Shown piece by piece: positions 30,788-40,969 of a stretch of DNA of 64,000 bases. This DNA is from Sphingobacteriales bacterium JAD_PAG50586_3. Lineage in GTDB: Bacteria; Bacteroidota; Bacteroidia; CAMBQF01. Position 1 is the first letter of the stretch; each line of letters opens with the position of its first letter. The stretch is from contig CP096135.1 of the NCBI GenBank assembly GCA_023213195.1, positions 3,964,842 through 4,028,841 of the forward strand, given 5' to 3'. A program made the position numbers and the translations under genes. The notes under the pieces were generated by a model. That model saw nothing but the letters and a program-made list of their open reading frames with translations. It was not told where the DNA came from and ran no database searches.

Positions 30788-32035
30788 ATGAAACACCTGC
30801 TCATAGCATTGATACTGTGTATTAGTGCATCTACACAAGCGCAAGATTCTTTAAACGTATTGTTTATTGGCAATAGCTATACAGCATACAACAACCTGCC
30901 CCAGCTTGTAGCACAGGTGGCTGCCTCTAACGGCGATTATGTAACTTTTAACTCTAACACACCAGGGGGCCATACTTTTCAGCAACACAGCACCAACACT
31001 ACAACTTTATCGCTTATTGCACAAGGTAATTTGGACTATGTTATATTACAAGAACAAAGCCAACTCCCCTCTTTCCCCATTGGGCAGGTACAAAGCGATG
31101 TTTACCCTTATGCCAAGAAATTAGACAGCCTTATAAACGCGGCTAACCCTTGTGCCGAAACAGTATTTTACAATACTTGGGGACGCAAAAACGGCGATGC
31201 ATCTAACTGCGCAAATTTTCCTCCGCTATGCACCTACCAAGGCATGGATAGCCTGTTACAATTGCGTTATGGTTTTATGGCAGATACTAACAACGCTCTG
31301 CTATCGCCGGTGGCGCAGGTGTGGCGGTATATACGCACCAACTACCCTGCTATAGAGTTATACAACCCTGATGAAAGCCACCCATCAGTAGCTGGTTCTT
31401 ATGCTGCCGCGTGTGCTTTTTATACGGTACTATTCCGTAAAAACCCTTTGCAAATTACATTTAACGCAGGGTTAGATTCTGCTACAGCAGCCAACATACG
31501 CTTAGCTGCCAAGCTTATAGCTTATGATAATTTAACCGATTGGCATGTGGGTGAATATGACCCTGTGGCGAGTTTTACAGCCAATATTATGGGCGGGTGG
31601 GGACAAGTTTTACTAGAACCCCATTATTCTATAGCTGATACATACTATTGGGATTTAGGCGATGGAAATACCTCTACTGAAGATACTTTATATTATAATT
31701 ATTCTGCTGGCGGGGCGTATTTTGTTACACTAATAGTAGCACATTGCGGCATGTCAGATACTTTAGGGCAGCTGGTTCAACCTTTATTTTCAAGCATTGG
31801 CGAAAATAGCAATGGCCAATTAAACATCTACCCCAACCCGTTTACAGATAATATCACAATAAACAAAGAACTTCAACAGCCTATAAACTGGCAATTGGTA
31901 AATGCCTTAGGGCAGGTAGTGCAGGTGGGCAACATATATAGTATTACCGGGTTGCAAAACCTGCCCTTGGGCTTGTATTTACTTAGGTTAAATATAGGAG
32001 GTAAAGCCTACAGTAAGCCTATGTTAAAACAATAG
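30788..32035 (+). CDS. Secreted SGNH hydrolase with PKD-like and T9SS domains
   Basis: 415 residues from ATG 30788. Signal peptide MKHLLIALILCISASTQA, SGNH block VLFIGNSYTAYNNLP (nucleophile Ser in GNSYT), DYVILQEQSQ, and the C-terminal catalytic DESHPS motif near residue 200. Then a PKD-like domain (DLGDGNTSTEDT) and a T9SS type A domain (LNIYPNPFTDNITI to SKPMLKQ). Likely a cell-surface esterase; substrate unknown. Confidence 0.85.
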   Translation: MKHLLIALILCISASTQAQDSLNVLFIGNSYTAYNNLPQLVAQVAASNGDYVTFNSNTPGGHTFQQHSTNTTTLSLIAQGNLDYVILQEQSQLPSFPIGQVQSDVYPYAKKLDSLINAANPCAETVFYNTWGRKNGDASNCANFPPLCTYQGMDSLLQLRYGFMADTNNALLSPVAQVWRYIRTNYPAIELYNPDESHPSVAGSYAAACAFYTVLFRKNPLQITFNAGLDSATAANIRLAAKLIAYDNLTDWHVGEYDPVASFTANIMGGWGQVLLEPHYSIADTYYWDLGDGNTSTEDTLYYNYSAGGAYFVTLIVAHCGMSDTLGQLVQPLFSSIGENSNGQLNIYPNPFTDNITINKELQQPINWQLVNALGQVVQVGNIYSITGLQNLPLGLYLLRLNIGGKAYSKPMLKQ

Positions 32036-32036
32036 C

Positions 32037-32822
32037 CTAGCTTAACGTTGCTTGTGCTAGCTTGGTTTGTATAGATATAAAACGGCTCCACTGTGCAGGG
32101 GTTAACTCACCTTTAGCCTTTTTAACTTTACTAGCAACATCATTAGCTTTGCCCATAACCAAAGGCAGTTCAGCCATTGCAGCTATATCTTTATTCTTAG
32201 CTTTTTTAGCCAGCGATATGTACTGATTGGTAAGTGCTTCGTAATCGTCTAGCACTTTATCCCAGTCTATAACAGATTTAGCAGGCGTTGTGCCGCCGTT
32301 AGTTGCCGCAGGACTTTCAGGCATAGAGCCTTCCAGTGCCGATGTAAGCTGAAACGTTTTTAATCCCGCAGGACTTTCTATAGCCCAACGGATATAGCCT
32401 GTTTCGCCTTTTTTAAGTTTAATAAGGCCAACAACATCGCTTGTATTAAACACACCATCTTTGCCTACATCAATAGCGTTTTTAATGCCTTTAGCGTTGC
32501 CGGTACTGTCAAACAATTCTATACCAAACCCTACGCGGTAGTTGGCAGTGCCTTCACCAAATGGGGCTGTATTTTCAGCCTGTAATTTAAAGTCGGCATC
32601 TTTACGCTTAACCTCTACATTAATAATAGAAGCATCGCCTTCTTTAGATAGTGTATAGTCTTTATTCACCACCTCAAAGTACTCTCCAAGGTCGCCTTTT
32701 ATTTCTGTTGATTTAGGGGTTAAAACACCTTCTTTGTTAGAAGCACCTTTATCTCCGCAAGCAGCAAAAGCCACCAGGGCAATAAGCGGTAACGATAATT
32801 TACCAATTGTTTTTAATAGCAT
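32037..32822 (-). CDS. Lipoprotein with helical C-terminal domain
   Basis: 261 residues. Lipobox AFAAC followed by GDKG. N-terminal beta domain (about 40-160) and a C-terminal helical part (WDKVLDDYEALTNQYISLAK) with the style of DUF6591-like Bacteroidota lipoproteins; that match is tentative. Convergent with the SGNH hydrolase gene, two bases apart. Confidence 0.7.
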   Translation of the reverse strand: MLLKTIGKLSLPLIALVAFAACGDKGASNKEGVLTPKSTEIKGDLGEYFEVVNKDYTLSKEGDASIINVEVKRKDADFKLQAENTAPFGEGTANYRVGFGIELFDSTGNAKGIKNAIDVGKDGVFNTSDVVGLIKLKKGETGYIRWAIESPAGLKTFQLTSALEGSMPESPAATNGGTTPAKSVIDWDKVLDDYEALTNQYISLAKKAKNKDIAAMAELPLVMGKANDVASKVKKAKGELTPAQWSRFISIQTKLAQATLS

Positions 32823-32931
32823 TTCTTATAGATTTTTTTAGATTGTTAACTCTATAATGCTAAAAAACTGCTTAATGTTTTAAAACCATGTAAATGTTTT
32901 AAAATCAACTAGAAAACCTATGTGCAAACCC

Positions 32932-33121
32932 TTCTATGTTTCTATGAGCCTATGTGGTAAATTACCGCAGAGCATAAAAAAGCCTTCTATGTTTCTATGT
33001 GCCTATGTGGTTAATTACCGCAGAGCATAAAAAAGCCTTCTATGTTTCTATGAGCCTATGTGGTTAATTACCGCAGAGCATAAAAAAGCCTTCTATGTTT
33101 CTATGAGCCTATGTGGTTAAA
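32932..33121. repeat. Tandem repeat, 53-bp unit, about 3.6 copies
   Basis: Units start at 32932, 32985, 33038 and 33091, beginning TTCTATGTTTCTATGAGCC and containing TTAATTACCGCAGAGC and ATAAAAAAGCC. Copies differ by single bases (a/t after CTATG; aa/tt in the middle). The 346-base spacer between the lipoprotein start and the parC stop holds only this array and AT-rich sequence. Confidence 0.95.
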
Positions 33122-33168
33122 ATATAAAGGGCTCAAATCATGAATCCTGATTCCTGACCTCTAACCCT

Positions 33169-35829
33169 CTAAAACAACTTCAAATTACCACTCTCGTCCA
33201 CCTCAAAGTTGGCATCAGGCAATGGGTCTTTAGGTGAGCGGGGTTTCAACTCATCAGGTTCCGGTTCGGGCTCTACCACCTCAGGCTCTGGTTCGGGGAG
33301 GGGCTCCAACTCTATAACCTTATTTATTTTATGTTGAGAAAGGCGCTTACCCTTGGCCTTAAAGCCTTTTACGGCAATAAATTCAGCCACATCAACCTCC
33401 TCATTATCGCGCTCTTTGCCTTTTTCCTTGGCAAATTTAAGCTCCAATCGTGGGAAGGTATCAGTCTGTACCAATATCAATTGCGAACCCTCTGCCTCTG
33501 CTATAAACGACATGCGTTTTTCGGTAGGCTCGGGTAAGAAGCGTTTTACATAGGTAAACCCGTCTTCGGCATCGTAATACACGGCGCTTATAACACGCTT
33601 AGGGTTAAACTTCTCAATGATTAATAAATCATCATCGTAGTGGTTGGTAAGGTCAAAGTTGGTAAAGTAGTACTCCCCGTCTTTGTTAATGATAAAGATT
33701 TTATCGTCTGATGCAAAAGAGCCCAGCAATCGGCCACGGCCATCGGCATTCAGGCGCCAAACGGTATCGTCAAACCATATCTGGCGTGCCGATAGGGTTG
33801 ATGTGCCTGCCTCTTTCTGTTCAATCTTTTTCACCGCATAGCGGGTAAGTATATTGCCCTGCGCGCTGCGGCCTTTAATGGCCAACTCACTAAAATCGAA
33901 CTGAAAGGCCAGTTTTTTAATTTTAGCAATAGGCTTGTGCGTAACGGTAATAACCTCCGCCTCGCCATTGGGGTTTGCAGTAAAATATAGTATTTGTGAG
34001 CCTTTGGTGCCTTTGGTAAGGTCGTACTCTTTGTCGCGGGTAATGCCCGTAACAGCAAAGCGCTTCACCATCAAAAACCCTTTAGGCCCATCAGCATAAA
34101 TCATGTTGTAGATGGTGCGCTCGTCGTTCTTTTTAAATACGCCAATATGCAATATGTCTTTACCCACAAAGGTTTTGTCGGTAATTTTGGTAACCAGCAT
34201 GGTACCATCTTTACGGAAGACAATTATATCGTCAATATCAGAACAATCGCTTACAAACTCATCCTTCTTTAAGCCATAACCGGCAAAACCCTCTTCGCGG
34301 TTTACGTAAAGTTTCACGTTGTTAACCACCACCTGCGATACATCAATCGTATCAAAATGGCGCAGTTCAGTTTTACGTTCGCGGCCCTTGCCGTATTTCT
34401 TTTTCAGGTTTTTAAAGTACTCAATAGCATACTCAACCAACGTATCAAGGTTATGCTGAACAGCTTTGATTTCGTCTTCCAGGTTTCTGATAGCCTCGTC
34501 GGCCTTAAAGCTGTCAAACTTAGAAATACGCTTAATCCGTATCTCCGTAAGCCTAACAATATCATCGGTAGTAATAGCGCGCTTAAACAGCTTTTTGTAT
34601 TTATCAAGCCCTTTATCAATAGCCTCTAAAACACCCTCCCAGGTTGTTTCTTCCTCAATATCGCGGTAAATACGCTTCTCAATAAATATCTTTTCTAATG
34701 ATGAAAAGTGCCATGCCTCTTCCAGCTCACCCATGCGGATTTCAAGCTCTCGCTTTAGCAGGCCTAAGGTTTTATCTGTTGATATTTTTAGAATTTCGGT
34801 AGCGCCAATAAAGCGTGGCCTGTCGTTCTCAATAACACAGGTGTTGGGCGATATGCTAATTTCGCAATCGGTAGTGGCATACAGCGCGTCAATGGTCTTG
34901 TCGGGCGATATACCCGCTGCCAGATGCACCAATATCTCTACAAACTCGGCCGTATTATCTTCAACCTTGCGTATTTTAATTTTGCCTTTATCGTTAGCAT
35001 TTAAAATACTCTCAATAAGGCTGCTGGTGTTGGTACCAAACGGAATGTCCTGTATTACCAGCGTATTTTTATCGTGCTTAGATATTTTGGCCCTTACACG
35101 TACTTTACCGCCTCGGTAACCATCGTTATACTTGCTAACGTCGGCCATACCACCGGTGGGGAAATCGGGGTATAATTCTATTTTCTTTCCACGCAACAGG
35201 TCAATAGAAGCATCTATCAACTCGTTAAAATTGTGTGGCAATATTTTACAAGCCAAACCAACCGCAATACCCTCCACACCCTGCGCTAACAGCAGCGGGA
35301 ATTTTACAGGCAGCGTTTCGGGCTCTTTATTACGGCCATCGTAGCTGCTAAGCCATTTGGTGGTTTTAGGGTTAAAAACAACCTCGTTTGCAAATTTCGA
35401 TAAGCGGGCCTCAATATAACGGGGAGCCGCGGCACGGTCGCCCGTAAAAATATTGCCCCAGTTACCCTGGCAATCAATAAGCAGGTCTTTTTGGCCAATT
35501 TGCACCAAAGCATCGCCAATAGAGGCATCGCCGTGGGGGTGGTATTTCATGGTATGGCCAATAATGTTAGCTACCTTGTTGTAGCGGCCATCGTCCAAAT
35601 CCCACATAGAGTGCAAAATACGGCGCTGAACAGGCTTTAAACCATCTTCAATATAAGGCACAGCACGCTCCAGGATAACGTACGAAGCGTACTCTAAAAA
35701 CCAGTTTTGGTACAAGCCCGATAGTTGGGTTATTTTAGAACCCGTATCGCCCTCTGCACCCTCTTCGTTCTCGGGGTTGTCCGGTAAATCTGTATCTATG
35801 TCTTTTTCTTTGCCATTTTGCGGGTGCAA
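33169..35829 (-). CDS. parC: DNA topoisomerase IV subunit A (ParC/GyrA type)
   Basis: 886 residues. Breaks and rejoins DNA with the ParE/GyrB partner. Catalytic Tyr138 in AAAPRYIEARLS, the 5Y-CAP block GDGLKPVQRRILHSM-like (EDGLKPVQRRILHSMWDLDD) and HPHGDASIGDALV. Six-bladed C-terminal beta-pinwheel region with EDGFTYVKRF-like motifs. Acidic Pro/Glu repeats near the C-terminus (PEPEPEVVEPEPEP). The Bacteroidota-type form (RAAAPRYIEARLS) favours ParC over GyrA. Complete, no breaks. Confidence 0.92.
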   Translation of the reverse strand: MHPQNGKEKDIDTDLPDNPENEEGAEGDTGSKITQLSGLYQNWFLEYASYVILERAVPYIEDGLKPVQRRILHSMWDLDDGRYNKVANIIGHTMKYHPHGDASIGDALVQIGQKDLLIDCQGNWGNIFTGDRAAAPRYIEARLSKFANEVVFNPKTTKWLSSYDGRNKEPETLPVKFPLLLAQGVEGIAVGLACKILPHNFNELIDASIDLLRGKKIELYPDFPTGGMADVSKYNDGYRGGKVRVRAKISKHDKNTLVIQDIPFGTNTSSLIESILNANDKGKIKIRKVEDNTAEFVEILVHLAAGISPDKTIDALYATTDCEISISPNTCVIENDRPRFIGATEILKISTDKTLGLLKRELEIRMGELEEAWHFSSLEKIFIEKRIYRDIEEETTWEGVLEAIDKGLDKYKKLFKRAITTDDIVRLTEIRIKRISKFDSFKADEAIRNLEDEIKAVQHNLDTLVEYAIEYFKNLKKKYGKGRERKTELRHFDTIDVSQVVVNNVKLYVNREEGFAGYGLKKDEFVSDCSDIDDIIVFRKDGTMLVTKITDKTFVGKDILHIGVFKKNDERTIYNMIYADGPKGFLMVKRFAVTGITRDKEYDLTKGTKGSQILYFTANPNGEAEVITVTHKPIAKIKKLAFQFDFSELAIKGRSAQGNILTRYAVKKIEQKEAGTSTLSARQIWFDDTVWRLNADGRGRLLGSFASDDKIFIINKDGEYYFTNFDLTNHYDDDLLIIEKFNPKRVISAVYYDAEDGFTYVKRFLPEPTEKRMSFIAEAEGSQLILVQTDTFPRLELKFAKEKGKERDNEEVDVAEFIAVKGFKAKGKRLSQHKINKVIELEPLPEPEPEVVEPEPEPDELKPRSPKDPLPDANFEVDESGNLKLF

Positions 35830-35877
35830 ATGTACGTTTTTAACTATTAATACTCTATCTCACTTTTCAACAATCCA

Positions 35878-36617
35878 ACACGAAACAACTCTCCCTTTTA
35901 AAGGGAGTACCCTGACCTTTAGCGTCAGGGGGAGGGATTTTCTGGGCATTCCGGCTATGCCGTCGGGCTGTCCGTTATAGTCCGCCTTTGGCGGCGCTGC
36001 CACTGACATCCCTAACGCAACTAGCGCAGCCGTGCGAGGGCCGTCCACACCGTATCTAAAACCCAATTCCGCCAAGGGCGGAAAGTGCCGGCCTAGCGTT
36101 TTGAAGCGGGGCACCCGCAGAGAAGTGAAGCGTAAAAATCTGTCCTGTTTGAGTCCGCAGGACGAGTTTACAGATTTTAGCGTAACGCCCTCGTAGGGGG
36201 TCGCTGAAAAATGCAGCCGTGATTTTTGATTACTTTTTCATCTAGGAAACGAAGTTCATTCGCACAAATAAAAAACAATTAAACAACGGATAAAAAGTAA
36301 TTGCCCTCCGCACAGGAGTGCCTGCCGCATAGGCAACCATCGGCAGGCAACAGTTGTAAAAAGTAACCACCCCGCCCGCCTAAGGCGGGCACCCCTCCTT
36401 AAAAAGGAGGGGAGTTCCTGTTCTGCAATGTTTTCTACTGACATACCGCCCCGCTTGGGCTAATCTTGTAATCAACTTAATCCTAATTATTCTGTGGTTC
36501 AGACATTTAAAAGCCCCTCCACCTTGGTGGAGGGGTTGAGGAGGGGTGTATCACACTTTTCATTACTTTTGCTGAACTTCTTTCTCAAATTTTAAGCCCT
36601 CCCCTTTAAGGGGAGGG
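35878..36617. repeat. Spacer of dispersed palindromic repeats
   Basis: The 800-base gap between parC and pdhA is made of short inverted repeats: CTCCCTTTTAAAGGGAGTACC at 35889-35909, a module GTCGGGCTGTCCGTTATAG at 35962-35980 that also occurs at 57344-57362, GCCCGCCTAAGGCGGGC near 36375, CCCCTCCTTAAAAAGGAGGGG near 36392, and AGCCCTCCCCTTTAAGGGGAG near 36597. No gene seen. Confidence 0.7.
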
Positions 36618-36647
36618 TTGGGAGGGGGTAAATGGATATTGGATATT

Positions 36648-37643
36648 ATGGCAAAAACAAAATTTAGTAAGGAAACCTACCTGATGTGGTATGAGCAGAT
36701 GCTGCTTATGCGTAAGTTTGAAGAAAGGGCAGGCCAACTATACATTCAGCAGAAAATACGTGGCTTTTGCCACCTATACATTGGGCAGGAGGCTATTGCA
36801 GCCGGTGCTATGAGCACCATTAAAGCCGACGATAACGTTATTACCGCCTACCGCGACCACGTTCACCCATTCATTAAAGGCGTTGAGCCTAAATATGTTA
36901 TGGCTGAATTGTTTGGTAAGTCTACCGGTGTTTCTAAAGGCAAGGGTGGCTCTATGCACATGTTTAGCCAGCCGCACCGTGTGTTTGGCGGCCATGGCAT
37001 TGTGGGCGGACAAATTCCTTTAGGCGCGGGCATTGCCTTTGCCGAAAAGTACAAAGGCACCAACAACGTTACCCTGTGCTATATGGGCGATGGTGCTGTG
37101 CGCCAGGGTGCCCTGCACGAGGCTTTTAACATGGCTATGCTATGGAAACTGCCCGTGGTATTTATTATTGAGAACAACAACTACGCCATGGGCACATCGG
37201 TAGAGCGCACCAGCAACGTTATTGAGCTGTATACCTTGGGCGAAAGCTACGATATGCCTGCTGCCCCTGTTAACGCTATGAGTGTTGAAGCGGTGCACGA
37301 TGCTATGGAAATTGCAGTAGCGCATTGCCGCGAGGGTAAAGGCCCATACTTGTTAGAAATGAAAACCTACCGCTACCGCGGCCACAGTATGAGCGACCCT
37401 GCCAAATACCGCACCAAGGAAGAGGTAGAAGAGTATAAAGCACAAGACCCTATCCAACGCGTGCTTACCACTTTGCTGGAAAAGAAATATGCCAGCGAAG
37501 CCCAGGTAGAAGCTATTAACGAGAAAGTAAACCTTATTGTAGACGAGTGTGTTAAATTCTCTGAAGAATCACCATTCCCCGATGCATCAGAGCTTTACAA
37601 AGACGTTTACGCACAAGAAGATTATCCGTTTATAAGAGAATAA
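36648..37643 (+). CDS. pdhA: Pyruvate dehydrogenase E1 component, alpha subunit
   Basis: 331 residues from ATG 36648 (MAKTKFSKETYLMWYEQMLL). Decarboxylates pyruvate with TPP. TPP motif GDGAVRQGALHEAFNMAM ... ENNNYAMGT; substrate-site block YRDHVHPFIKGV; phospho-loop-like YRYRGHSMSDP. Followed 73 bases later by the E2 gene. The E1 beta gene is not in the neighbourhood. Confidence 0.95.
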   Translation: MAKTKFSKETYLMWYEQMLLMRKFEERAGQLYIQQKIRGFCHLYIGQEAIAAGAMSTIKADDNVITAYRDHVHPFIKGVEPKYVMAELFGKSTGVSKGKGGSMHMFSQPHRVFGGHGIVGGQIPLGAGIAFAEKYKGTNNVTLCYMGDGAVRQGALHEAFNMAMLWKLPVVFIIENNNYAMGTSVERTSNVIELYTLGESYDMPAAPVNAMSVEAVHDAMEIAVAHCREGKGPYLLEMKTYRYRGHSMSDPAKYRTKEEVEEYKAQDPIQRVLTTLLEKKYASEAQVEAINEKVNLIVDECVKFSEESPFPDASELYKDVYAQEDYPFIRE

Positions 37644-37665
37644 ACTAAAAAATTCCTTAGTCCCC

Positions 37666-37690
37666 GTCATGCTGAGCGTAGTCGAAGCAT
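37666..37690. repeat. Short dispersed repeat
   Basis: GTCATGCTGAGCGTAGTCGAAGCAT, a form of the GTCATGCTGAGCGAAGTCGAAGC element that is scattered through many Bacteroidota genomes. Lies between pdhA and the E2 gene. Confidence 0.6.
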
Positions 37691-37716
37691 AGGAGAGGGG
37701 CTGGGGGTGAGGTAAT

Positions 37717-39011
37717 ATGGCACAAATAGTAAAAATGCCCAAGCTGAGTGATACCATGACCGAAGGGGTGGTATCTAAATGGCACAAAAGTGTTGGCGAT
37801 ACGGTTAAAAACGGCGATTTACTGGCCGAGATTGAAACCGACAAAGCCACTATGGAATTTGAATCGTTTCAAGATGGTGTGCTTTTATACCGTGGCATTG
37901 AAGAAGGTCAGGCTACACCGGTAGATGCCGTATTGGCTATATTAGGCGAAGCTGGTGAAGATTTTCAGCCTATACTTGACGAATACAATAAAGGCGCTGC
38001 AAAACCTACCGAAGAACCTAAAGCCGAAACAGCCCAGCCCAAAGCGGAGCCTAAGGCCGACGAAGCCCCTGCTACAGCAGAGGTAAAAGCCCAACCGGCT
38101 GCTGAAAGCAAGCCTGCCGAGGTTAAAAAGCCCCATTATCTAAAGAAGAAAGTGCAAGTACTGATGGTCGCTTAAAAGCATCGCCGTTGGCTAAGGCATT
38201 AGCTGAAGAAAAAGGCATTAACCTTAACACTGTAAAAGGCAGCGGTGATGGTGGACGTGTGGTAAAACGCGACATTGAAAACTACAAAGGTGGTTTTGTA
38301 TCGTTAGCTTCTATGGAAGAAAGCTATACCGAAGTGCCGGTATCGCAAATGCGTAAAACCATTGCCAAGCGCCTTGCCGAAAGCAAGTTTAGCGCGCCGC
38401 ATTTTTACGTTACCATGGATATTGAAATGGACCGCTGCATGGATGCACGTGAGGCCATTAACAAAATAGCGGGTGTTAAAATATCGTTTAACGATTTTGT
38501 TATTAAAGCCGCTGCCGCCGCGCTTAGGGATAACCCAAAGGTTAACTCATCGTGGTTGGGCGACCGTATACGCTATAACGAACATATACACATTGGCATG
38601 GCCGTAGCGGTGGAGGATGGCCTGCTGGTGCCTGTTATCCGTTTTGCCGATGCAAAAACATTGTCCCAAATAGCTACCGAAACCAAAGAATTGGGTGGCA
38701 AAGCCAAAGACAAAAAACTGCAACCGGCAGATTGGGAAGGCAACACATTTACCATATCTAACCTGGGCATGTTTGGTGTAGAAGAATTCACCGCCATTAT
38801 TAACCCGCCAGACAGTTGCATACTCGCCGTTGGCGGCATTAAGCAGGTTCCTGTTGTTAAAAACGGGCAAATTGTGCTGGGCAATATGATGCGCGTAACC
38901 CTAAGCTGCGACCATCGTTCTGTTGATGGTGCTTTAGCGGCTAAGTTCCTTGTATCGCTTAAAAATTATTTAGAAAACCCTGTGTTATTGTTAGGAATGG
39001 CTTCTATATAA
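37717..39011 (+). CDS. pdhC: Pyruvate dehydrogenase E2, dihydrolipoamide acetyltransferase, one frameshift
   Basis: About 432 residues. Lipoyl domain with EIETDKATMEFESFQ (lipoyl Lys in DKA), an Ala/Pro/Glu/Lys linker, an E1/E3-binding domain (KASPLAKALAEEKGINLNTV), and the acetyltransferase domain with the catalytic DHRSVDGALAAKFL. A lost A in the run at 38125-38129 shifts frame in the linker; correction gives KKAPLSKEESASTDGRLKAS. Start ATG 37717 (MAQIVKMPKLSDTM). Confidence 0.95.
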
Positions 39012-39044
39012 TTAATAGATAAAGAGATAAGAAATTAAAGAACT

Positions 39045-39070
39045 AAAGCCCTGCAATGCGGGGCTTTTTA
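39045..39070 (+). terminator. Rho-independent terminator
   Basis: AAAGCCC / GGGCTTT stem around TGCAATGCG, then TTTA. Ends the pdh genes. Confidence 0.7.
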
Positions 39071-39203
39071 TTCAGTAGCCCCGTCCTTTAGGGCGGGGAA
39101 TAAGTAAAAGATATGACTGGGCTTTAGCCCAAATTTTGCTGTGGCATTTATAAAGTATATTAATTCTAGTGTAGATATTCTTTAAGTTATACTAAAACAT
39201 TAA

Positions 39204-39237
39204 AAAGCAGTGTTAAATATTAACACTGCTTTTTTTA
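39204..39237 (+). terminator. Perfect hairpin with T-run
   Basis: AAAGCAGTGTTA / TAACACTGCTTT stem (loop AATAT), then seven Ts. Lies 50 bases upstream of the TM2 gene; it is a terminator for upstream transcription, or an attenuator. Confidence 0.75.
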
Positions 39238-39285
39238 TTTAATTATTTTAACTAATTATGCTGTCTAATTAAAACCTTACAAAAA

Positions 39286-39633
39286 ATGGACGCACAAAAA
39301 GTTGACATGTTTTTCATGTCTAACGCTAAGTTCTTCGCCCCAGAAGCTATTCCGGGCTTAAAATTACAAGTAGAAAAATTGAGCGATGATAAATTCATTG
39401 CCCTTCAATCTGCCGGTTTAAAAGACCCTACAACAATACTTATTGTTGCAATTTTGGCAAACTATTTAGCTATAGACCGCTTTATGCTGGGCCAGGTAGG
39501 CTTGGGTATTTTAAAAATTATTACCCTTGGCGGTTTTGGTATTTGGTCAATTGTAGACATGTTTACAGCGCAAAGCCGTGCACGTGAATACAACATGCAA
39601 CAAATACAAAAAACCCTTGCTATGGTTGGCTAA
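39286..39633 (+). CDS. TM2-domain membrane protein (copy 1)
   Basis: 115 residues. Two membrane segments around the TM2 hallmark LAIDRFMLGQVGLGILKIIT and IWSIVDMFTAQSRARE, with a soluble N-terminus (MDAQKVDMFFMSNAKFFAPE). Function unknown. A paralogue is at 40970-41329, on the far side of an M48 peptidase gene. Confidence 0.85.
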   Translation: MDAQKVDMFFMSNAKFFAPEAIPGLKLQVEKLSDDKFIALQSAGLKDPTTILIVAILANYLAIDRFMLGQVGLGILKIITLGGFGIWSIVDMFTAQSRAREYNMQQIQKTLAMVG

Positions 39634-39650
39634 GCCAACGGCATTGTATA

Positions 39651-39694
39651 AATATCCCTGTATTGGTTTATAACCGTGCAGGGATATTTTTTTA
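39651..39694 (+). terminator. Rho-independent terminator
   Basis: AATATCCCTG / CAGGGATATT 10-bp stem followed by TTTTTT, after the first TM2 gene. Confidence 0.8.
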
Positions 39695-39704
39695 ATCACC
39701 CCTT

Positions 39705-40179
39705 ATGCTTACACAACAAGAAAAAGACTGGTACCTTAAAGTGCCCGATACGCAGCGCGAGGCGGCCTCTAACGCGTATTTAATGTCGCTGGTGGCGATA
39801 GGCCTTGGCTTGCCACTGCCCATACTTAATATGATAGCTACGGCTATCTTTTTTTCAAAGCCGCAAGCAAACCGTTTTTGTAAAATTCCATTGTATGCAG
39901 GCCATACTATCGCAGCTTATGCTAACGGTGGTAAATGCCATACACTTTAGCTGGCTTATGACTATCCTTTTTGGTTCGGCAGAGTTTAACGGCAAATACG
40001 TAGGCTTTGCAGCGGCAGTAATAGTGTTTAACCTGCTAGAGTTTATTAGCAACATAGTAGGTGCCGTAAAAGCCCGCAAAGGCGAGTTATGCAGCTTTAC
40101 GTTTGTAGGCCCCGTAAGCAAATTAGTATACTATAACCAACTAAATAAACTTATAAATGATCCGCCCCCAGCCCATTAG
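39705..40179 (+). CDS. DUF4870-like membrane protein, one frameshift
   Basis: About 158 residues. Three or four membrane segments; FVKFHCMQAILSQL is the conserved membrane-helix start of DUF4870-like proteins. The frame shifts at the T-run near 39849-39855. Overlaps the M48 gene by 23 bases. Function unknown. Confidence 0.7.
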
Positions 40180-40966
40180 AATTATTGCCGAAGCATTACT
40201 GCTTGCAGGTATATTCCTGGGCGTATGGTTTGGCGTTTACAGCTTAGTACCCAAAGACTGGAGCTATAAGCCCCGCCTGTCTTTTGAAGATGAGAAAAAA
40301 CTGGGCGATATACTTATTGATAGTTACCTGCAAGGCGAACAAAGGGTTACAGACCCCGAAGCCTTAGATATGATTTATGCCATGGGTAACCGCCTGCAAG
40401 AACAAATACCCAACAGTCAATATAACTACACGTTTTATATTGTAAAATCGCCGGTGGCAAACGCTTTTACCCTGCCCGGTGGCAACATTGTAATTTTTAG
40501 CGGGTTGATAGAACTGGCCGATACCCCCGAAGAACTGGCCGGCGTTTTGGGCCACGAAATGGGCCATGCCGAAAACAGGCATGTGGTAGACCGCCTCATT
40601 AAAGAGTTTGGCATTACAGCCATTGGCGCTATAGTACTGGGCGACAAAGGCGGCATGATTGGCGGGTTGCTGCAAAAGGCCATATCAACATCGTTTGACC
40701 GTGACCAGGAACGAGAAGCCGACGACTTTGCCCTAAAAACCCTTGTTAGCAGCGGGATAAACCCAAAATATTTTGGCGATTTTTTTAGCAAGCTTGATAA
40801 AGAAAGCAGCGTGTTAGAAAATGGTTTGGAAATGATATCTACCCACCCTGATAATGGCGAGCGTATTGCCAAAGCGCGAAACTACAAGCTGCCCGCGGGC
40901 TTTACAGAAAAACCTTTTACTGCCGATGAGGTTGATTTAAAGAAGCTAAAAGAATTAGTACAATAA
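40157..40966 (+). CDS. M48-family zinc metallopeptidase
   Basis: 269 residues. One N-terminal membrane segment (IAEALLLAGIFLGVWFGVYS), then the HExxH zinc site in VLGHEMGHAENRHVVDRL and the third ligand block DQEREADDFALKTLVSSG. Fits BepA/YfgC-like peptidases of the envelope. Followed three bases later by the second TM2 gene, so it belongs to the TM2 cluster. Confidence 0.92.
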   Translation: MIRPQPIRIIAEALLLAGIFLGVWFGVYSLVPKDWSYKPRLSFEDEKKLGDILIDSYLQGEQRVTDPEALDMIYAMGNRLQEQIPNSQYNYTFYIVKSPVANAFTLPGGNIVIFSGLIELADTPEELAGVLGHEMGHAENRHVVDRLIKEFGITAIGAIVLGDKGGMIGGLLQKAISTSFDRDQEREADDFALKTLVSSGINPKYFGDFFSKLDKESSVLENGLEMISTHPDNGERIAKARNYKLPAGFTEKPFTADEVDLKKLKELVQ

Positions 40967-40969
40967 ATA

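Noticed and set aside
32932..33121. CRISPR-like array
   Set aside because: The 53-bp units are contiguous tandem copies with no unique spacers, and there are no cas genes.
35860..36444. Open frames in the parC-pdhA spacer
   Set aside because: Same reason: repeat sequence read as protein.
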